64,000 nt of DNA from Eimeria necatrix (taxonomy: Eukaryota > Apicomplexa > Conoidasida > Eucoccidiorida > Eimeriidae), in contig NW_013651859.1 in assembly GCF_000499385.1 (NCBI RefSeq), forward strand, positions 1 through 64,000, given 5' to 3'. Position numbers and translations under genes: made by a program. The notes below the pieces were generated by a model that made no database searches, was not told the origin of the DNA, and saw only the letters and a list, made by a program, of their open reading frames with translations. This document shows positions 1 through 10,481 of the stretch, piece by piece. How positions within the stretch are numbered: the first letter of the stretch is position 1; every line of letters begins with the position of its first letter.

Positions 1-851
1 AGCAGCAGCAGCAGCAGCAGCAGCGGCAGCAGCGGCAGCAGCAGCGGCGGCGGAAGAGCTGCGAAGGAGAGACACAGGCAGCGGCAGCGAGTTGCGGCGG
101 CGAAACGGCAGCCGCAGCCAGCTGCAGCGGCAAACCGTAGCGGCAGACTGCAGCAACGAGCTGCTGCAGCAAGCTGCAGCAGCAAGCTGCTGCAGCCAGC
201 TGCAGCAGCAAGCTGCAGCAGCAATCCGCAGCAGCAGCGGCGCGCCCCCAAAGACTGTCGGCGCCCGCTGCTGCCTCCGCGGACTCCCAACTTCTCGAGG
301 CTGCTCACTGGGGGCCTAGGCTAGTCTGAAAAACTTCAGAGCTCGCCAATTGTTTGAAGTAGTTTCTGCTTTTGAAGTTCAAGTTTTGCTGCAGCTGCTG
401 CAGCAGCTGCAGCAGCAGCCGCTGCAGCCTCCGCAGCTGCTGCTGCAGCCGCTGCAGCTGCTGCAGCGGCTGCTGCAGCAGCCACTGCTGCTGCAGCAGG
501 CCAGCGGCCGCCTTCCCCGTGAGCTGGAGGCGCGCTCGCAGCAATTTCACTCGAGCGAAACTCCAGATTCACAAAACAAGAAAAGAACTTTCATTTTGCG
601 GGAGCAAAAGTGCCGGGCTGGCGAAAACTCCGTTTTGCGAGTCGGGGCTGCGGTGTACGTACACCGCAGCCGCGGGCTGCGGTGTACGTACACCGCAGCG
701 GCGGCGGCGCGCACCGCCGGCGGTGTGAGTGATCGGCGAGCAGTGTACGGAAAGCCGGAAAAAAAAAGCGAAATTGAATCTAATTTCGATTTATTTATTT
801 AAATAAATGCAAATTACATTTAAAAAGTCTTTTTTTTCTCCAAATCGACGC
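1..851. other. CAG-rich flank without a supported gene
   Basis: This stretch lies downstream of the Vma12-like gene, which is read on the - strand. It is dominated by CAG/CTG triplets (1-240 and 390-510) that stay open in several frames on both strands, so the open frames here carry no coding evidence. It ends in an AT-rich segment (760-850). The only distinctive structure is a pair of long perfect palindromes at 646-699. I see no family-like protein sequence. Confidence 0.6.
646..699. repeat. Two adjacent perfect palindromes with GTGTACGTACAC core
   Basis: Positions 646-671 form a perfect 26-bp palindrome, and 676-699 repeat its inner 24 bp as a second perfect palindrome, with only a few bases between them. 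Both are centred on GTGTACGTACAC. The core 10-mer TGTACGTACA recurs at 31200, 34102 and 39785 in this window. Either arm could extrude as a hairpin, or the core could be a dimeric protein-binding site; no function is shown by the sequence. Confidence 0.85.
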
Positions 852-977
852 TCACTTCCTCGAGATCCGCCGCCGCTCGTCGTGAATTATGAACAGCAAA
901 ACTTCGACCACCAAACACAGCAGCGAGCACACCAGGCCCACGACGACGCGCTGCAGCACACAAACAAACTCTGCTGC

Positions 978-1017
<40 letters not shown>

Positions 1018-1487
1018 AGCAGCAAGTCTGCAGTTGGCCCACCGTTTCGAAGGCTGCGACGCCGCTGTACATGGCGGCCCAGTAGCCTCCGAGGAAAGTC
1101 AAGAAGATTCCAATCAGTGCGTTGACTCCCATTCTGCAGCGCAGCAACGCATGCATGCGTGCGTGCATGCAAGTGCATGCGTGCAAGTGCATGCATGCAA
1201 GTGCATGCATGCATGCATGCAAGTGCATGCATGCAAGTGCATGTATGCATGCACGCAAGTGCATACATGCAAGTGCATGCATGCACGCATGCAAGTGGCA
1301 GGTGGCTGTACACCGGAGGACCCACGCGAGGCTGCGGTTTAAGTCCGCAAAAGAGTCTTCAGAATCTTTTTTTTCGCCCCACAAACTCTTAACTGCTGCC
1401 TGGTGTCTTCGCTCGTCAGCCACCAGCCGCAGCCGCTCTTTGAAGCTCAGCGACTCCAGCGGCACGGGAGGAGGCTCTATCCGTTCT

Positions 1488-1521
<34 letters not shown>

Positions 1522-1643
1522 GCTTGCACAGGCCCCCACTGCGGCGGAGCAGCAGCAGCAGCAGCAGTGAGCTTGCACAGGCCCCCACTGCAGCGGAGCA
1601 GCAGCAGCAGCAGCACTGTGCTTGCACATGCCCCCACTGCAGC

Positions 1644-1679
<36 letters not shown>

Positions 1680-1832
1680 GCGGAAGCAGCAGCAGAGACG
1701 CACCCACGAGGTGCGAGCCCTCGACAAGCTCCGCCATGTTGACTTTGGGGCCATTTTTGCCGGCCTTTTCGTTTGCTGCTTTGACCTATAGGGCAAACAG
1801 CAGCAGCAAAAGCTGAATTCGACACTAACAGC

Positions 1833-1889
<57 letters not shown>

Positions 1890-2246
1890 GCAGCGAGCTT
1901 GCACACGCCCACACTGCAGCAGAGCACCAGCAGCAGCAAGGAGCTGGCACAAGCCCCACTGCAGCATAGTAGCAGCAGCAGCAGCAAGCTTGCACATGCC
2001 CCCACTGCAGCAGCAGCAGCAGCAAGCTTGCACAGCCTTCCACTGCAGCAGCGCAGCAGCAGCAGCAGCAGCAGCAAAAGTGTCGGAAGTTGAATTCGAA
2101 ATGAATTTGCTGCTCACCCAGCGCTGCAGCACGTCCAGATCTGCTGCACCTTTCACTACTAAGCTGCTGCGCTGCTGCGCAGGCACATGGCTTTCAATGA
2201 AGCTGCGGATTTGCGGCGTTATTTCTATGAGCAAGCGAGACACCCT

Positions 2247-2293
<47 letters not shown>

Positions 2294-2410
2294 CCTGTTT
2301 GCAAGAGGCCTTGCTGGTGTCTGCTGCTGGTGGTTCTTTGCTTTCTTTTTGGCTTCCGCCCGGCGCTGCTCCAGCTGTGTCTGGGGCTGCAGCTTTCTCT
2401 TCTGTCCCCG

Positions 2411-2448
<38 letters not shown>

Positions 2449-2654
2449 AGCTGCTCTTCTGGGGCGACAGCGGAAAGCCGCCTTTTGCTGCTGCTGCCGG
2501 GGGCCCTTGGAGCTGCCTCTTCTGCTGCAGCAGCTTCCTTTGCTGCTGCGTCTTGGGGGGCCCGGCGGCGGCGAATGGCTCCTTCGGAAGCCGCAGCTGC
2601 AGAGCTGGAGATGGAGAAAGAGTTCAGCATTTTGTCTTCGTCTTTGGAGTTCAT
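852..2654 (-). CDS. V-ATPase assembly factor Vma12/TMEM199-like protein
   Basis: Homologues are ER membrane proteins that help assemble the V0 sector of the vacuolar proton pump. Five exons join in phase: 2654-2118, 1785-1704, 1485-1314, 1133-1043 and 950-852 (326 residues). The N-terminal third is a poorly conserved Ala/Ser/Gln-rich arm with poly-Ser and poly-Gln runs. The family signature follows: an ELVEGSHLVE segment with Pro-rich PPPVP, a charged helix (ERLRLVADERR), then two C-terminal membrane helices (NALIGIFLTFLGGYW and VVVGLVCSLLCLVVEVLLF) and a short basic tail. The second helix keeps the Glu typical of the family. Introns are almost pure CAG repeat or TGCATGCA repeat, which makes simple ORF calling fail here. 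The first Met of the open frame was taken as the start. Family assignment is fairly sure; exon 4/5 donors are non-canonical in strength but GT-AG. Confidence 0.75.
1149..1294. repeat. TGCATGCA-type array inside an intron
   Basis: About 145 bp consist of alternating GCATGCATGCAAGT-like units, giving many overlapping copies of the palindrome TGCATGCA. It occupies most of intron 3 of the Vma12-like gene. TGCATGC is a known binding word of apicomplexan ApiAP2 factors, so this could be a regulatory cluster. It could equally be a simple-sequence expansion. Confidence 0.85.
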
Positions 2655-3829
2655 TTTGAATTGCTGCGGAGCTGAGGGGCTGTGTTGCTCCGCAGAGGCA
2701 AAAGAATACAGCTGGCCCGCCCTTTGCTGCTGCTGCTGCTGCTGCAGCTGCGAACAATTTCAAGTTCAAGAGAGCCACGGACGGGGGCCCCGCTGTCTTC
2801 GAGGGCCCCTACACCCCGGGAGGACAGGCGAGAGAGGGCCTCCGGGGGATTTCTCGGCGAATACGAATCTTCGCAACAAAAAAAGAAATAAAATGGGGAA
2901 AGAACTGTTCAAAATGAAGCTCACGGGGCCTCCCTAGCAGCTGAGCAGCCACGCGGCACTCGGAGGGCTCCCCCGCGCCGGACACTCCCGGCAACCTGCA
3001 GGAATAGGAAAAATGGAAAAGAATCAGCTTTTTAATTTGCTCTTGGGAAAAAAAGAAAATAAAAGATAAAAGGAGTTGGTTGTGTGCAGTGGGGGGACAG
3101 GGCAGCCCCAGGAAGTTGGTGCAACAGCTACGTTCATGTACGGTTGTGTACAAGCCCGAAGGCGAAGCTGGCCTTTGCGCGGCTGCTGCTGGTGCATTTT
3201 CGGTGCTTTAGAAACTGCAAAAGAAGTATTCCCATTTGACCTTTTAAATAAGCTGAGGGAACAACTGAACTGGGGAGGAGTTTGGGGAGAATTTTGCGCT
3301 TTCTGGCGGTCGCTGCTCGGCAGCGCTGGTGAGAGGGGCGGACAGCATCGACTTATTGAACGCAACGAGCGGCCTTAATGAGGTTTTCAAAAGCTCAGCC
3401 GACATATAACATTGAATATCAAATTCCTCCGACGCGGCTTACTAGTGCAGCAACAGCGAAAAGGGCGGGCGATCCACGGCGTTGCCTGAGATGAGCTAGT
3501 TGTTTGTCAAGTGTCTAGGAGCAGCGCGGGAAGGAGTTGCGCGGCGACCGACGAGACATCCTTATTTCTCGAGTTCTGCCTTTAAAATCCGTTCTTCTTT
3601 CTTGAGAAGAAGTCTCTTTGTGCAGTGTAGGGCTTCTTCTGCCCGCGCATCGGCTCGTCAGTCCAGCCGTCAGTGTCGGCAGCGGCTCTCGAGTGCCGCC
3701 GTGGAGGAATCCGCAGCGGTCGGCCTATATTTGCTCCTAAGTAGTTTAAAAAGTGAAGCTTTTTGTACAGATCAATAAGGGTTCAGCGTCTGAGGGTTTC
3801 CCCCTACCCTGCCGGAAATTGGCAGCACA
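2655..3829. other. Shared upstream region of two divergent genes
   Basis: This 1.2-kb gap separates the start of the Vma12-like gene (-) from the start of the RIIa/SAM-like gene (+), so it should hold both promoters. The left part is still CTG-rich (2728-2750). The rest (2850-3800) is ordinary sequence with several A-rich tracts and no long repeats. I see no supported gene. Confidence 0.55.
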
Positions 3830-4295
3830 ATGCCGCAGATGGAGGCAGGCAGCAGAGGCCAGCGCGGAGAAAGCGCTGCCGACACTGAGAGAGCTGCTAA
3901 GGCGCAGATCTCCCAAGTTACTCAACTCTTTGCGCGACTGCAGCAGGTGAGTTTTGCTGCAGCAGCAGCAGCAGCAGCAGCGGCTGCAGCGCGGCCTGGG
4001 GGCTCCCGCGGCCAGCGTTTTGCACAGTTTCCACAGGCGGGGCACAAGTGGCTGCGTAGGAGGCCATTCTTTGGCCCCTTTGTTTTATTTATTCTTATAA
4101 TTCCTAATCTTTGATGCTTTCCGCAGGAAATCGAAGAAGCTTGCCCGAAAAATGCCATTCACTTCATTGTGGACTTCCTCTGCAAACACTACCCCGAGCA
4201 CCTGAAGGGTTTCGCCTCTGTTTGGAACGCAAGTGAGAAGCCAGCGGCTCCGCCTTCCCTTAGCTTTGCCAGGCTGTGCGCCTGCGCCGCTCCCA

Positions 4296-4342
<47 letters not shown>

Positions 4343-5218
4343 CAGACCCCGAGCTGGAGAGAGAGCGGCTGCTGGTTGTTGAGTTTTTCAAAGCCCAGAA
4401 GCTCCCGACTGACGTCGCCTCGCACTTCACGAATGCGGGATTTGACACGGTGAAGGCAGCTGCAGCTTTGCAACTTCTCGTTTTTTGGCTGAAACTTGGG
4501 TTCTAATTGCCAAATAAAAAGATAAAATAGTCCATTTTAAAGTGCTTTTCACTATTATTCTATTTATTAAGGCGGATTGGATCGTTTGGGCCTCCAAATG
4601 GACTTATTATTGTCGCATTTCAAGTGCAAATTGAACTTTTCTCCAACTTTTCCCTCTCCCCGCAGCTCGAAACCCTCTGCACGCTGACTGCTGAGGCGCT
4701 GGACGACATCGAGAAGTTCAACCAGACGCGGTGGCTGCCGGGCCACAAAGTGCGGCTGCAGGTGAGGCACTTGAAGTTTTTTTTTGTTCTTTTTTGTTAA
4801 TTTTTTCCGCATTTGACTTCATTTTCTCGAGCCTTTTCCCAGCTAGCTGCTCCAGAGCTGCTGGCTAGCCACGAGCAGCAGCAGCGCATGCAGAGAGCCC
4901 CGTGCGGCTGCTGCGCTGCAGCAAACCTTCGCCGACATCGCGGGGCGAGTGCGGGCCTTCACCGAAGAAAGGGACTACTTGCTGCGCGCTGCTTCGGGCT
5001 TTTGCCCCCACCCGCAGCTCGTCAGCAAACAAAGTCTCGTGCCAGTCCAGCCCGCGGCCTTTGCCTCTTCTTTCCCCCCTTCGAGCGGCCTCTGCTGCAG
5101 CCTGGGGCCTCCGCAGGCCTCCACTTCCGTGGCTTACCGCGCGGCGCCCTACACCGCCGTCTACAGCCCCACTTCAACTCAAGTGGTCACTTATTCCCCG
5201 GACTTGACTCGAAATTAG
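3830..5218 (+). CDS. Small protein with RIIa/DPY-30-like and SAM-like segments
   Basis: Five exons join in phase: 3830-3946, 4127-4232, 4346-4449, 4666-4761 and 4922-5218 (239 residues). Residues 25-70 resemble an RIIa/DPY-30 dimerisation-docking motif: an amphipathic helix ending LFARLQQEIEEACP, then the 'P-x-NAIHFIVDFLCKHYP' stretch typical of that fold. Residues about 75-140 look like a SAM-type helical domain (AGFDTVK, LTAEALDDIEKF, LPGHKVRLQQTF). The C-terminal 80 residues are Pro/Ser/Tyr-rich and probably disordered. RIIa-type domains usually dock to amphipathic helices of scaffold or AKAP-like proteins, so a structural adaptor is a reasonable guess. Function is unknown; domain calls rest on pattern only. 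Intron 3 ends in a (CTG) tract that forms the acceptor's pyrimidine run. Confidence 0.7.
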
Positions 5219-5746
5219 TCTTGGGGTTTCGGGGCGCCCGCCGAGCCCGCCTGCGCCGGGCGGGCTGCGCCGACAGCCGATTTCACAGGCTCTGCTGCCG
5301 CCTGCACTTTCGCGTCCGCTAAAGGCCTTTGACGCGTCCTTAAAGCGCTCAAACTCCGCAACTAAATGATTTAACCTGGCTTTTACTCTATTTGAGGCTT
5401 TTCCTCCTTTGTGCTCTTCCTCTTGGCCGCGCCGGGGAGTTCTTGCTGCCCGGCTGCTTCCAGTTTCGTTGCTTGAGAAGCGGTAGGAATAAGGCAGCGA
5501 AACGCACTTGTATTAAAAGCAGAAACTTAGCGAGAATGTTCTGTTCGTTAGATAGTTTCGAAAGCTCAACAGTTCGAATGTGTCCCAGCGAGTTGCGCAG
5601 ATCAGCTCTGTAGGCGTTCTGCACAGGGTGTATCGACTGCGAAGGCGAAATTCAACTTTGCGATTTTCCCCTCTAGTCTTCTTTACGGGTGCTACGCTCG
5701 GCCCTGTCGTTTAGTCACCAGCTTACAATTAGGACTTTGCAACACA
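5219..5746. other. Intergenic, no gene seen
   Basis: This is 0.5 kb between two + strand genes. It presumably contains the 3' UTR of the RIIa/SAM-like gene and the promoter of cathepsin C. No repeat, conserved motif or believable open frame was found. Confidence 0.5.
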
Positions 5747-8532
5747 ATGAGGAGGCTAGTGTTTGCCGTGGGAGCGGCGCTCGCTGCCAAGCGGGCGGAA
5801 GCTGATCTTCCGATTCACGCTGTCATTGTGGGTTCGCTTTCTGCGGCTCTCGCTGACTTGTTTTGAAACTGCGATTGCTGCAGTCCGACGTTGTCGGGAC
5901 TTGGCGGTTTGTTTTAGGGGGAGAGGAGGCGGAGGAGCCGCTGTCCTGCGGGGGCGGCGCGCCGAACATGAACATGGAAAACTTGGACCCGAGTAGGCGG
6001 GCCGCGGAGTTGGACTGCATTTGATGTTTGCAGACAACTTATTTCCTTTCCCGTTCGACCAGGCATGGAAAACTACCCTTCGTGGATCTCCAAGAGCGGA
6101 AAAGGGCTGGCCAGCCGGCTGGTCTTGACGGACCAGCGGGCAACTCGCGCGCAGCCCACGCGGCAGCACTGGAGCTACTTGGTGGTGACGCTGCCCCACA
6201 GCGGCCTGCAGATCGGCACTTGGACAATGGTTTACGACGAGGGCTTCGAAGTGAGTCTTTGCGTTTTTTGCAAGAGTTGAGTTCAGTTTGCTGCCAGCTG
6301 CGCCTCGGCAAGAAGCGCTTCTTCGGGCTCATGAAGTACAGCAAGGCGGGGGGCAGCCAGTGCAGCCGGCGGGTGAATGGTCCGCGCGCATGCACTTGAA
6401 AAAGTTTTTTTTTTTTTGCAAAAGTGGCACTTCAGGGGACTCTGAGGACCCTTTTGGCAACACCAAGTGCTACGCCACGGACCCATCGAAGCTGCAAATG
6501 GGGTGGACTGTGAAGGTGATTTGAAGTGTTTTAAGGCCTCAAAAAGCTGCCAGAAGGCCCCCCTGCTGCCCCAGGAAACCCGCGCTGCAGCGGGGGCCCC
6601 CTTGAAGTGGGGCTGTTTCTACGCAGAAAAAGAAATGCCCACAAACGCGGAGAACTCCTTCGTCATGGCCGGCCACGGCTACGGGCTTCCCGTGCTGCCG
6701 GCCGCGGGCGCTGCTGCTGCTGCGGGCCAAAAGTGCGGCTTTTGCTGCTCACAGTTCAACTTCTAGCAAAGATTTGCTGCAACAAAGCCCCGCAGGCTCC
6801 TGGACTGCCAGCCACAGCCAGTTCGCCCACACCCCCCCCGCCGAACTCGCCATGTACAAGAGCCACATGGGCTATCAGAAGTTCCACCGGACAGTGGCCT
6901 ACGCGTTGCCCGCGTTTGCCCAGAGGGGCCAAACGGCCGATTTCGGTGAAGACGCAAATCCTTGCACTTTCAATTTCATTTCCTGTTCAACTTTTCCGCA
7001 ACTCAGCAGCCACGGCGCTGCAGGACAAACCCTACGCTTGCGAACTGCCCCTCATGCTGCACGCTGAGCAGGCTGCAGCGCCGCTGCCGGCCGAGTGGTG
7101 AGCGATCTTCGGACTTTCTCTCAATATAATTCTATAAAAGTGCAATTAAGGACTTGGGGGGACCCTTTTTTGTCTGTAAATTACGACCCGGAGGCAGATC
7201 CGGTGGTAAACCAAAGTGAGAGCTCACTTGTTCACCTGAGGAACTCGAGAAAGCTACGAGAATTGAAGAGAACTGCGGCAGCTGCTACGCCGTCTCGAGC
7301 GCCTTCGCGCTCCAAAGACGCTTTGAAATTCTCATCAAAAAGTTGTTTCCCAACTACGATCAACCTGTATTCCACTCTCCGCTTTCTGCACAAAGCGTCC
7401 TGAGCTGTTCAGTAAGTTGGACGAACACAGCGCAAATTGCTGCTCATTTTGCATTTAAATCTTGAATTGCGACGTTGGTGTAGCCATTCAATCAAGGCTG
7501 CGACGGGGGCTTTCCTTTTCTGGTCGGGAAGCACGCGAAGGAGTTCGGCATCGCGACAGAAGAATGCCAGAAATACATGGCAACGCACAACCCATCAGTT
7601 GCACCGTGTCTAATGCAGTGGGTCACTTAATTCCTTTTCAAATTCGACTCGAAAAATGGTATTTTCTTGCAACAATCCCTCTGCGCAGCCTTGGAAACTT
7701 CCTCCGCTCTCCCGCGGAATCAGCCCCCGGCTGCGCACCGGAAGACCGCTGGTGCGCAGCAACTCTCCGCCTTTTTGTGCAAGTTCTGCTGCAGTGAAGC
7801 GCCTCTAACTTGCTGCAGGTACGCTCAGGAGTATAACTACGTGGGTGGCTTTTACGAGGGCTGCAACGAAGAAAAGATCATGGAGGAAATATACAACCAC
7901 GGGTGCGGCTGACCCTTTCCCAGCGTCGGCCACCTCTCTTATGCCACTCCCGTAGGCCTGTTGTGGCGGCCCTCGACGCCCCTGACGCTCTTTTTCTTTA
8001 CGAGGATGGCTTTTTCGATGTGAAGCCTTCGGATCACGGGAAGCTGTGCGACTCGCCCAACAAGGGGCTGACAGGTTTGTGCAGCTTTCTCTCGGGCTCT
8101 GTGCAGCAGCTTCACCCCGGGACTCTACCAGGGTGGGAATACACGAACCACGCAATAGCAATCGTGGGCTGGGGCGAAGACCCGTACGTGTTCTTAGCCT
8201 CAAAACAATAATTGCAAAACAAAATGGAAAAACAAACGCAGACCCAGGATGCCCGGCATGGCCACCCGCAAGTTCTGGGTGGTTCGCAAGTAAGCGGGTC
8301 ACTGGCTCTGCTGCGCTGCAACGCTCAGCCCCTCACCCTCCCGCGCAGCACCTGGGGCAACGACTGGGGGAGAAACGGCTACATTAAAATGAAAAGAGGC
8401 GAAAACCTCGCAGCTATAGAGTCCCAGGCAGTTGCAATAGACCCAGATCTGCGAAGAGGCAGAGCCGCGCTGCTCGTGCAGCAGCTCCGGGCTCAGGCCG
8501 CCAGCGAACAGCAGCAAAACGCTGCTGCGTAA
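5747..8532 (+). CDS. Cathepsin C (dipeptidyl peptidase I), papain family C1
   Basis: Removes N-terminal dipeptides in endolysosomal or secretory compartments. Residues 1-19 form a short signal peptide (MRRLVFAVGAALAAKRAEA). Next comes the exclusion domain, starting DLPIH and containing DVVGTWRF and WGCFYAEK. The papain domain follows: LPAEWTWGDPF, VNQKNCGSCYA with the catalytic Cys codon at 7283-7285, NQGCDGGFPF, EYNYVGGFYEGC, the catalytic His in YTNHAIAIVGWG at 8149-8151, and the catalytic Asn in VVRNTWGNDWG, split between 8288-8289 and 8349. Exons that fit in phase are 5747-5827, 5884-5992, 6063-6250, 6298-6372, 6447-6515, 6608-about 6732, about 6755-6945, 7007-7097, 7151-7215, 7269-7411, 7484-7617, 7819-7902, 7956-8183, 8248-8289 and 8349-8532. 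The exon 6/7 junction (6690-6770) is unresolved because the only in-phase intron would be far too short. All catalytic residues are present. Confidence 0.93.
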
Positions 8533-9179
8533 ACCACTGCAGCCTTCAAAAAGAAAGAAAGCGCTCGCCAACTGCAGCACTAATTACGCAGTGATCAATA
8601 GAATCGGCGAAGCAGCTGCTCTCACGCCACTTGCTGCTGCTTTTGTTGAATCACTGCCTACTGTTCAAGTTTCAGGGGCTTCTCTTGCAGCGGCTACAGC
8701 CGTTCTATGCAGCAGCCCTTCTGTCACTATCCAAGAGGCAATGATTCGTGAGCCTCATGGAGTTCGGCAGCGCTCCATCTTTCCGAATCACCAAGTCTTA
8801 TTCTGTCATATTCGTAATGTCGCACGTACGACTAACGAACGAGACTGTCTTGCCCTAACATAACTGAAGTAGTGCCCCTCCAACTATTCAGATATGATAT
8901 ATTTGAAAAAATTGCAAGAAAAAGACCAACTAATTTACGCAGGGGGCAGTGGCAGCCTAGCGTGGGCCTCGCCGAGCGGCTGGCCAAGCCCTTTTAGCAG
9001 TCTGTCTGAGAAGTTGCAACCAGCACAGAAGTCTTAGAAATTATAATAATATGTGAATTAGAGGTCTTTAGAAACGTCGAAGCTCTGATGGCTCCTTCAT
9101 GAGACGCCGCAGGAATAAGGTTTGAGGCGAGTGGCGCAGCGCAGCGGGCAGCAGGTCAGCAGAGTACCGAGATCAGCTG
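8533..9179. other. Intergenic, no gene seen
   Basis: This is 0.65 kb between cathepsin C and the intramembrane protease gene, both on +. It is repeat-poor, with an AT-rich patch near 8880-8935 and 9035-9065. It probably combines a 3' UTR and a promoter. Nothing recognisable is encoded. Confidence 0.5.
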
Positions 9180-10481
9180 ATGTTTCTGCCCCTTTTATTC
9201 TTTTGCGCATTTCAATTCTCCATTTTAGAATGCACAGGAGTTTCTTTCAGACCAGCGGGCCGCAGGTGCAGCGCGCATTGCCAGCCGGGAGCGTTTTCCC
9301 CTGGGGGGTTGCTGTCTGCTGCAGCCCGAGGGGGAAGGCACTGCGAAACAGAGGCGGAACATTCCCAATTGGTTTATTTCTCTAAAGTTTGCTGCTTGAA
9401 AGCTGCAAAGAAGCCGCAGAAGAAGCTGCAGCGAGAGCTGCCGACAAGTGACAGCCCCCAGCATCGACAGCAACTGTTTGCTAGGGGGGAAGAATGGGCA
9501 CAGCGAACGATTCCCGCTTCCTTCCTTCCTCCCCTCCCCTCGTATTTACAGAAAACGGCATTAAAGAATGGCGAGACTGTCTCAGTAGCCTTTCTCCGGA
9601 GATTTGACTCTGGGGGAAGCCTGGAGCTTTCTGCAGCGGAAGCTCAGCCGCTGCAGCCGGGCTGGGCCGCCCTGCTGCTGCGGCTAGCGCTGGCGCACCT
9701 GCTGAGCTCCGTGTCAGTGGCTGGGGGCCTCGCAGCAAACTTGTGGCTGTCTCGCCGGGGCCTCTGTGTGCGTCTGCCGCGCGGGCTGGGGGCCCTGGGG
9801 GCCCTGGGGGCCCTCCACGCCCGCGCCCACTCCTGGCTGCTCTCCCGCGTCTGCCCCAGCAGCCCCTGGCTGCAGCAGGTCCTGCTTGGCCCTTTCTTTG
9901 AGGAGCTCGAGTTCAGGCTGCTGCTGCCGCTGCTGCTGTCCCGGGCAGCAGGCCTTGCTGGGGGCCTTGCGGGCGGCCGCGCGGCTGCTGCTGCGAAAGC
10001 GGAGCAGCAGAGTCGCAAAGAAGGGGGCAGTGCGGCTTCTTTGCAAGAAAGTGAAGATGAAAAGAAGTGGCTGAGGGAGCGGCGGGCCAAAGGCGTTTGT
10101 GCAGCATTCAGGTGTCCGTACAGCCCAGCAGTTGTGGTTGCATGCTCCGCGCTCTTCGCGCTCGCCCATTTTGAGTCATTTCCACTTTCTGAAAAAAGTC
10201 CTTTTCAGTCCCGCCGTGCTGCTGCAGCAAATTGCTGCATTCGCGCCAACCGCTGGCTGACAGCTTTGCTGCAGGGGCTGGCCTGGGGCCTGGGGCCTCC
10301 TCTGATTTTGAAAGACACGCAGCACTCAAGTGCTGCGCTGCTGTCGCTGCTGCTGTCCTTCTTGCTGCACGCCCTGAACAACCTGCAGTCTGCTGCGCTG
10401 CTGCAGATGCTGCAGCGGCGCCGCAGCAGCAAACGCCGGGCCCAGAGCCCCTTCCCGTTTGGAATTCTGGACTCTAGTTAG
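9180..10481 (+). CDS. CPBP (CAAX/Abi) family intramembrane metalloprotease
   Basis: Single-exon, 433 residues. The three family motifs are intact and correctly spaced: EExxxR as E241-E242-L-E-F-R246, FxxxH as F326-A-L-A-H330, and HxxxN as H397-A-L-N-N401. These supply the metal ligands and catalytic Glu of CAAX-type proteases, which cleave inside membrane helices. Hydrophobic helices surround each motif. Residues 1-20 form a hydrophobic leader (MFLPLLFFCAFQFS...), followed by about 60 residues rich in Arg, Ser and Ala with few acidic residues. That layout matches a bipartite signal plus transit peptide for the apicoplast. Family membership is read directly from the motifs; the location is inferred. 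A basic Lys/Glu-rich loop at residues 270-310 and poly-Ala are lineage insertions. Substrate unknown. A later Met start would remove the leader. Confidence 0.85.
   Translation: MFLPLLFFCAFQFSILECTGVSFRPAGRRCSAHCQPGAFSPGGLLSAAARGGRHCETEAEHSQLVYFSKVCCLKAAKKPQKKLQRELPTSDSPQHRQQLFARGEEWAQRTIPASFLPPLPSYLQKTALKNGETVSVAFLRRFDSGGSLELSAAEAQPLQPGWAALLLRLALAHLLSSVSVAGGLAANLWLSRRGLCVRLPRGLGALGALGALHARAHSWLLSRVCPSSPWLQQVLLGPFFEELEFRLLLPLLLSRAAGLAGGLAGGRAAAAAKAEQQSRKEGGSAASLQESEDEKKWLRERRAKGVCAAFRCPYSPAVVVACSALFALAHFESFPLSEKSPFQSRRAAAANCCIRANRWLTALLQGLAWGLGPPLILKDTQHSSAALLSLLLSFLLHALNNLQSAALLQMLQRRRSSKRRAQSPFPFGILDSS

Noticed and set aside
92..802. Several overlapping open frames of 75-150 codons at the left edge
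   Set aside because: They are CAG repeats open in many frames on both strands, with no conserved segment or splice logic.
1122..1742. Long + strand frames rich in Cys/His/Met (ACMHACKCM-type repeats)
   Set aside because: They are translations of the TGCATGCA array and CAG repeats antisense to the Vma12-like gene.
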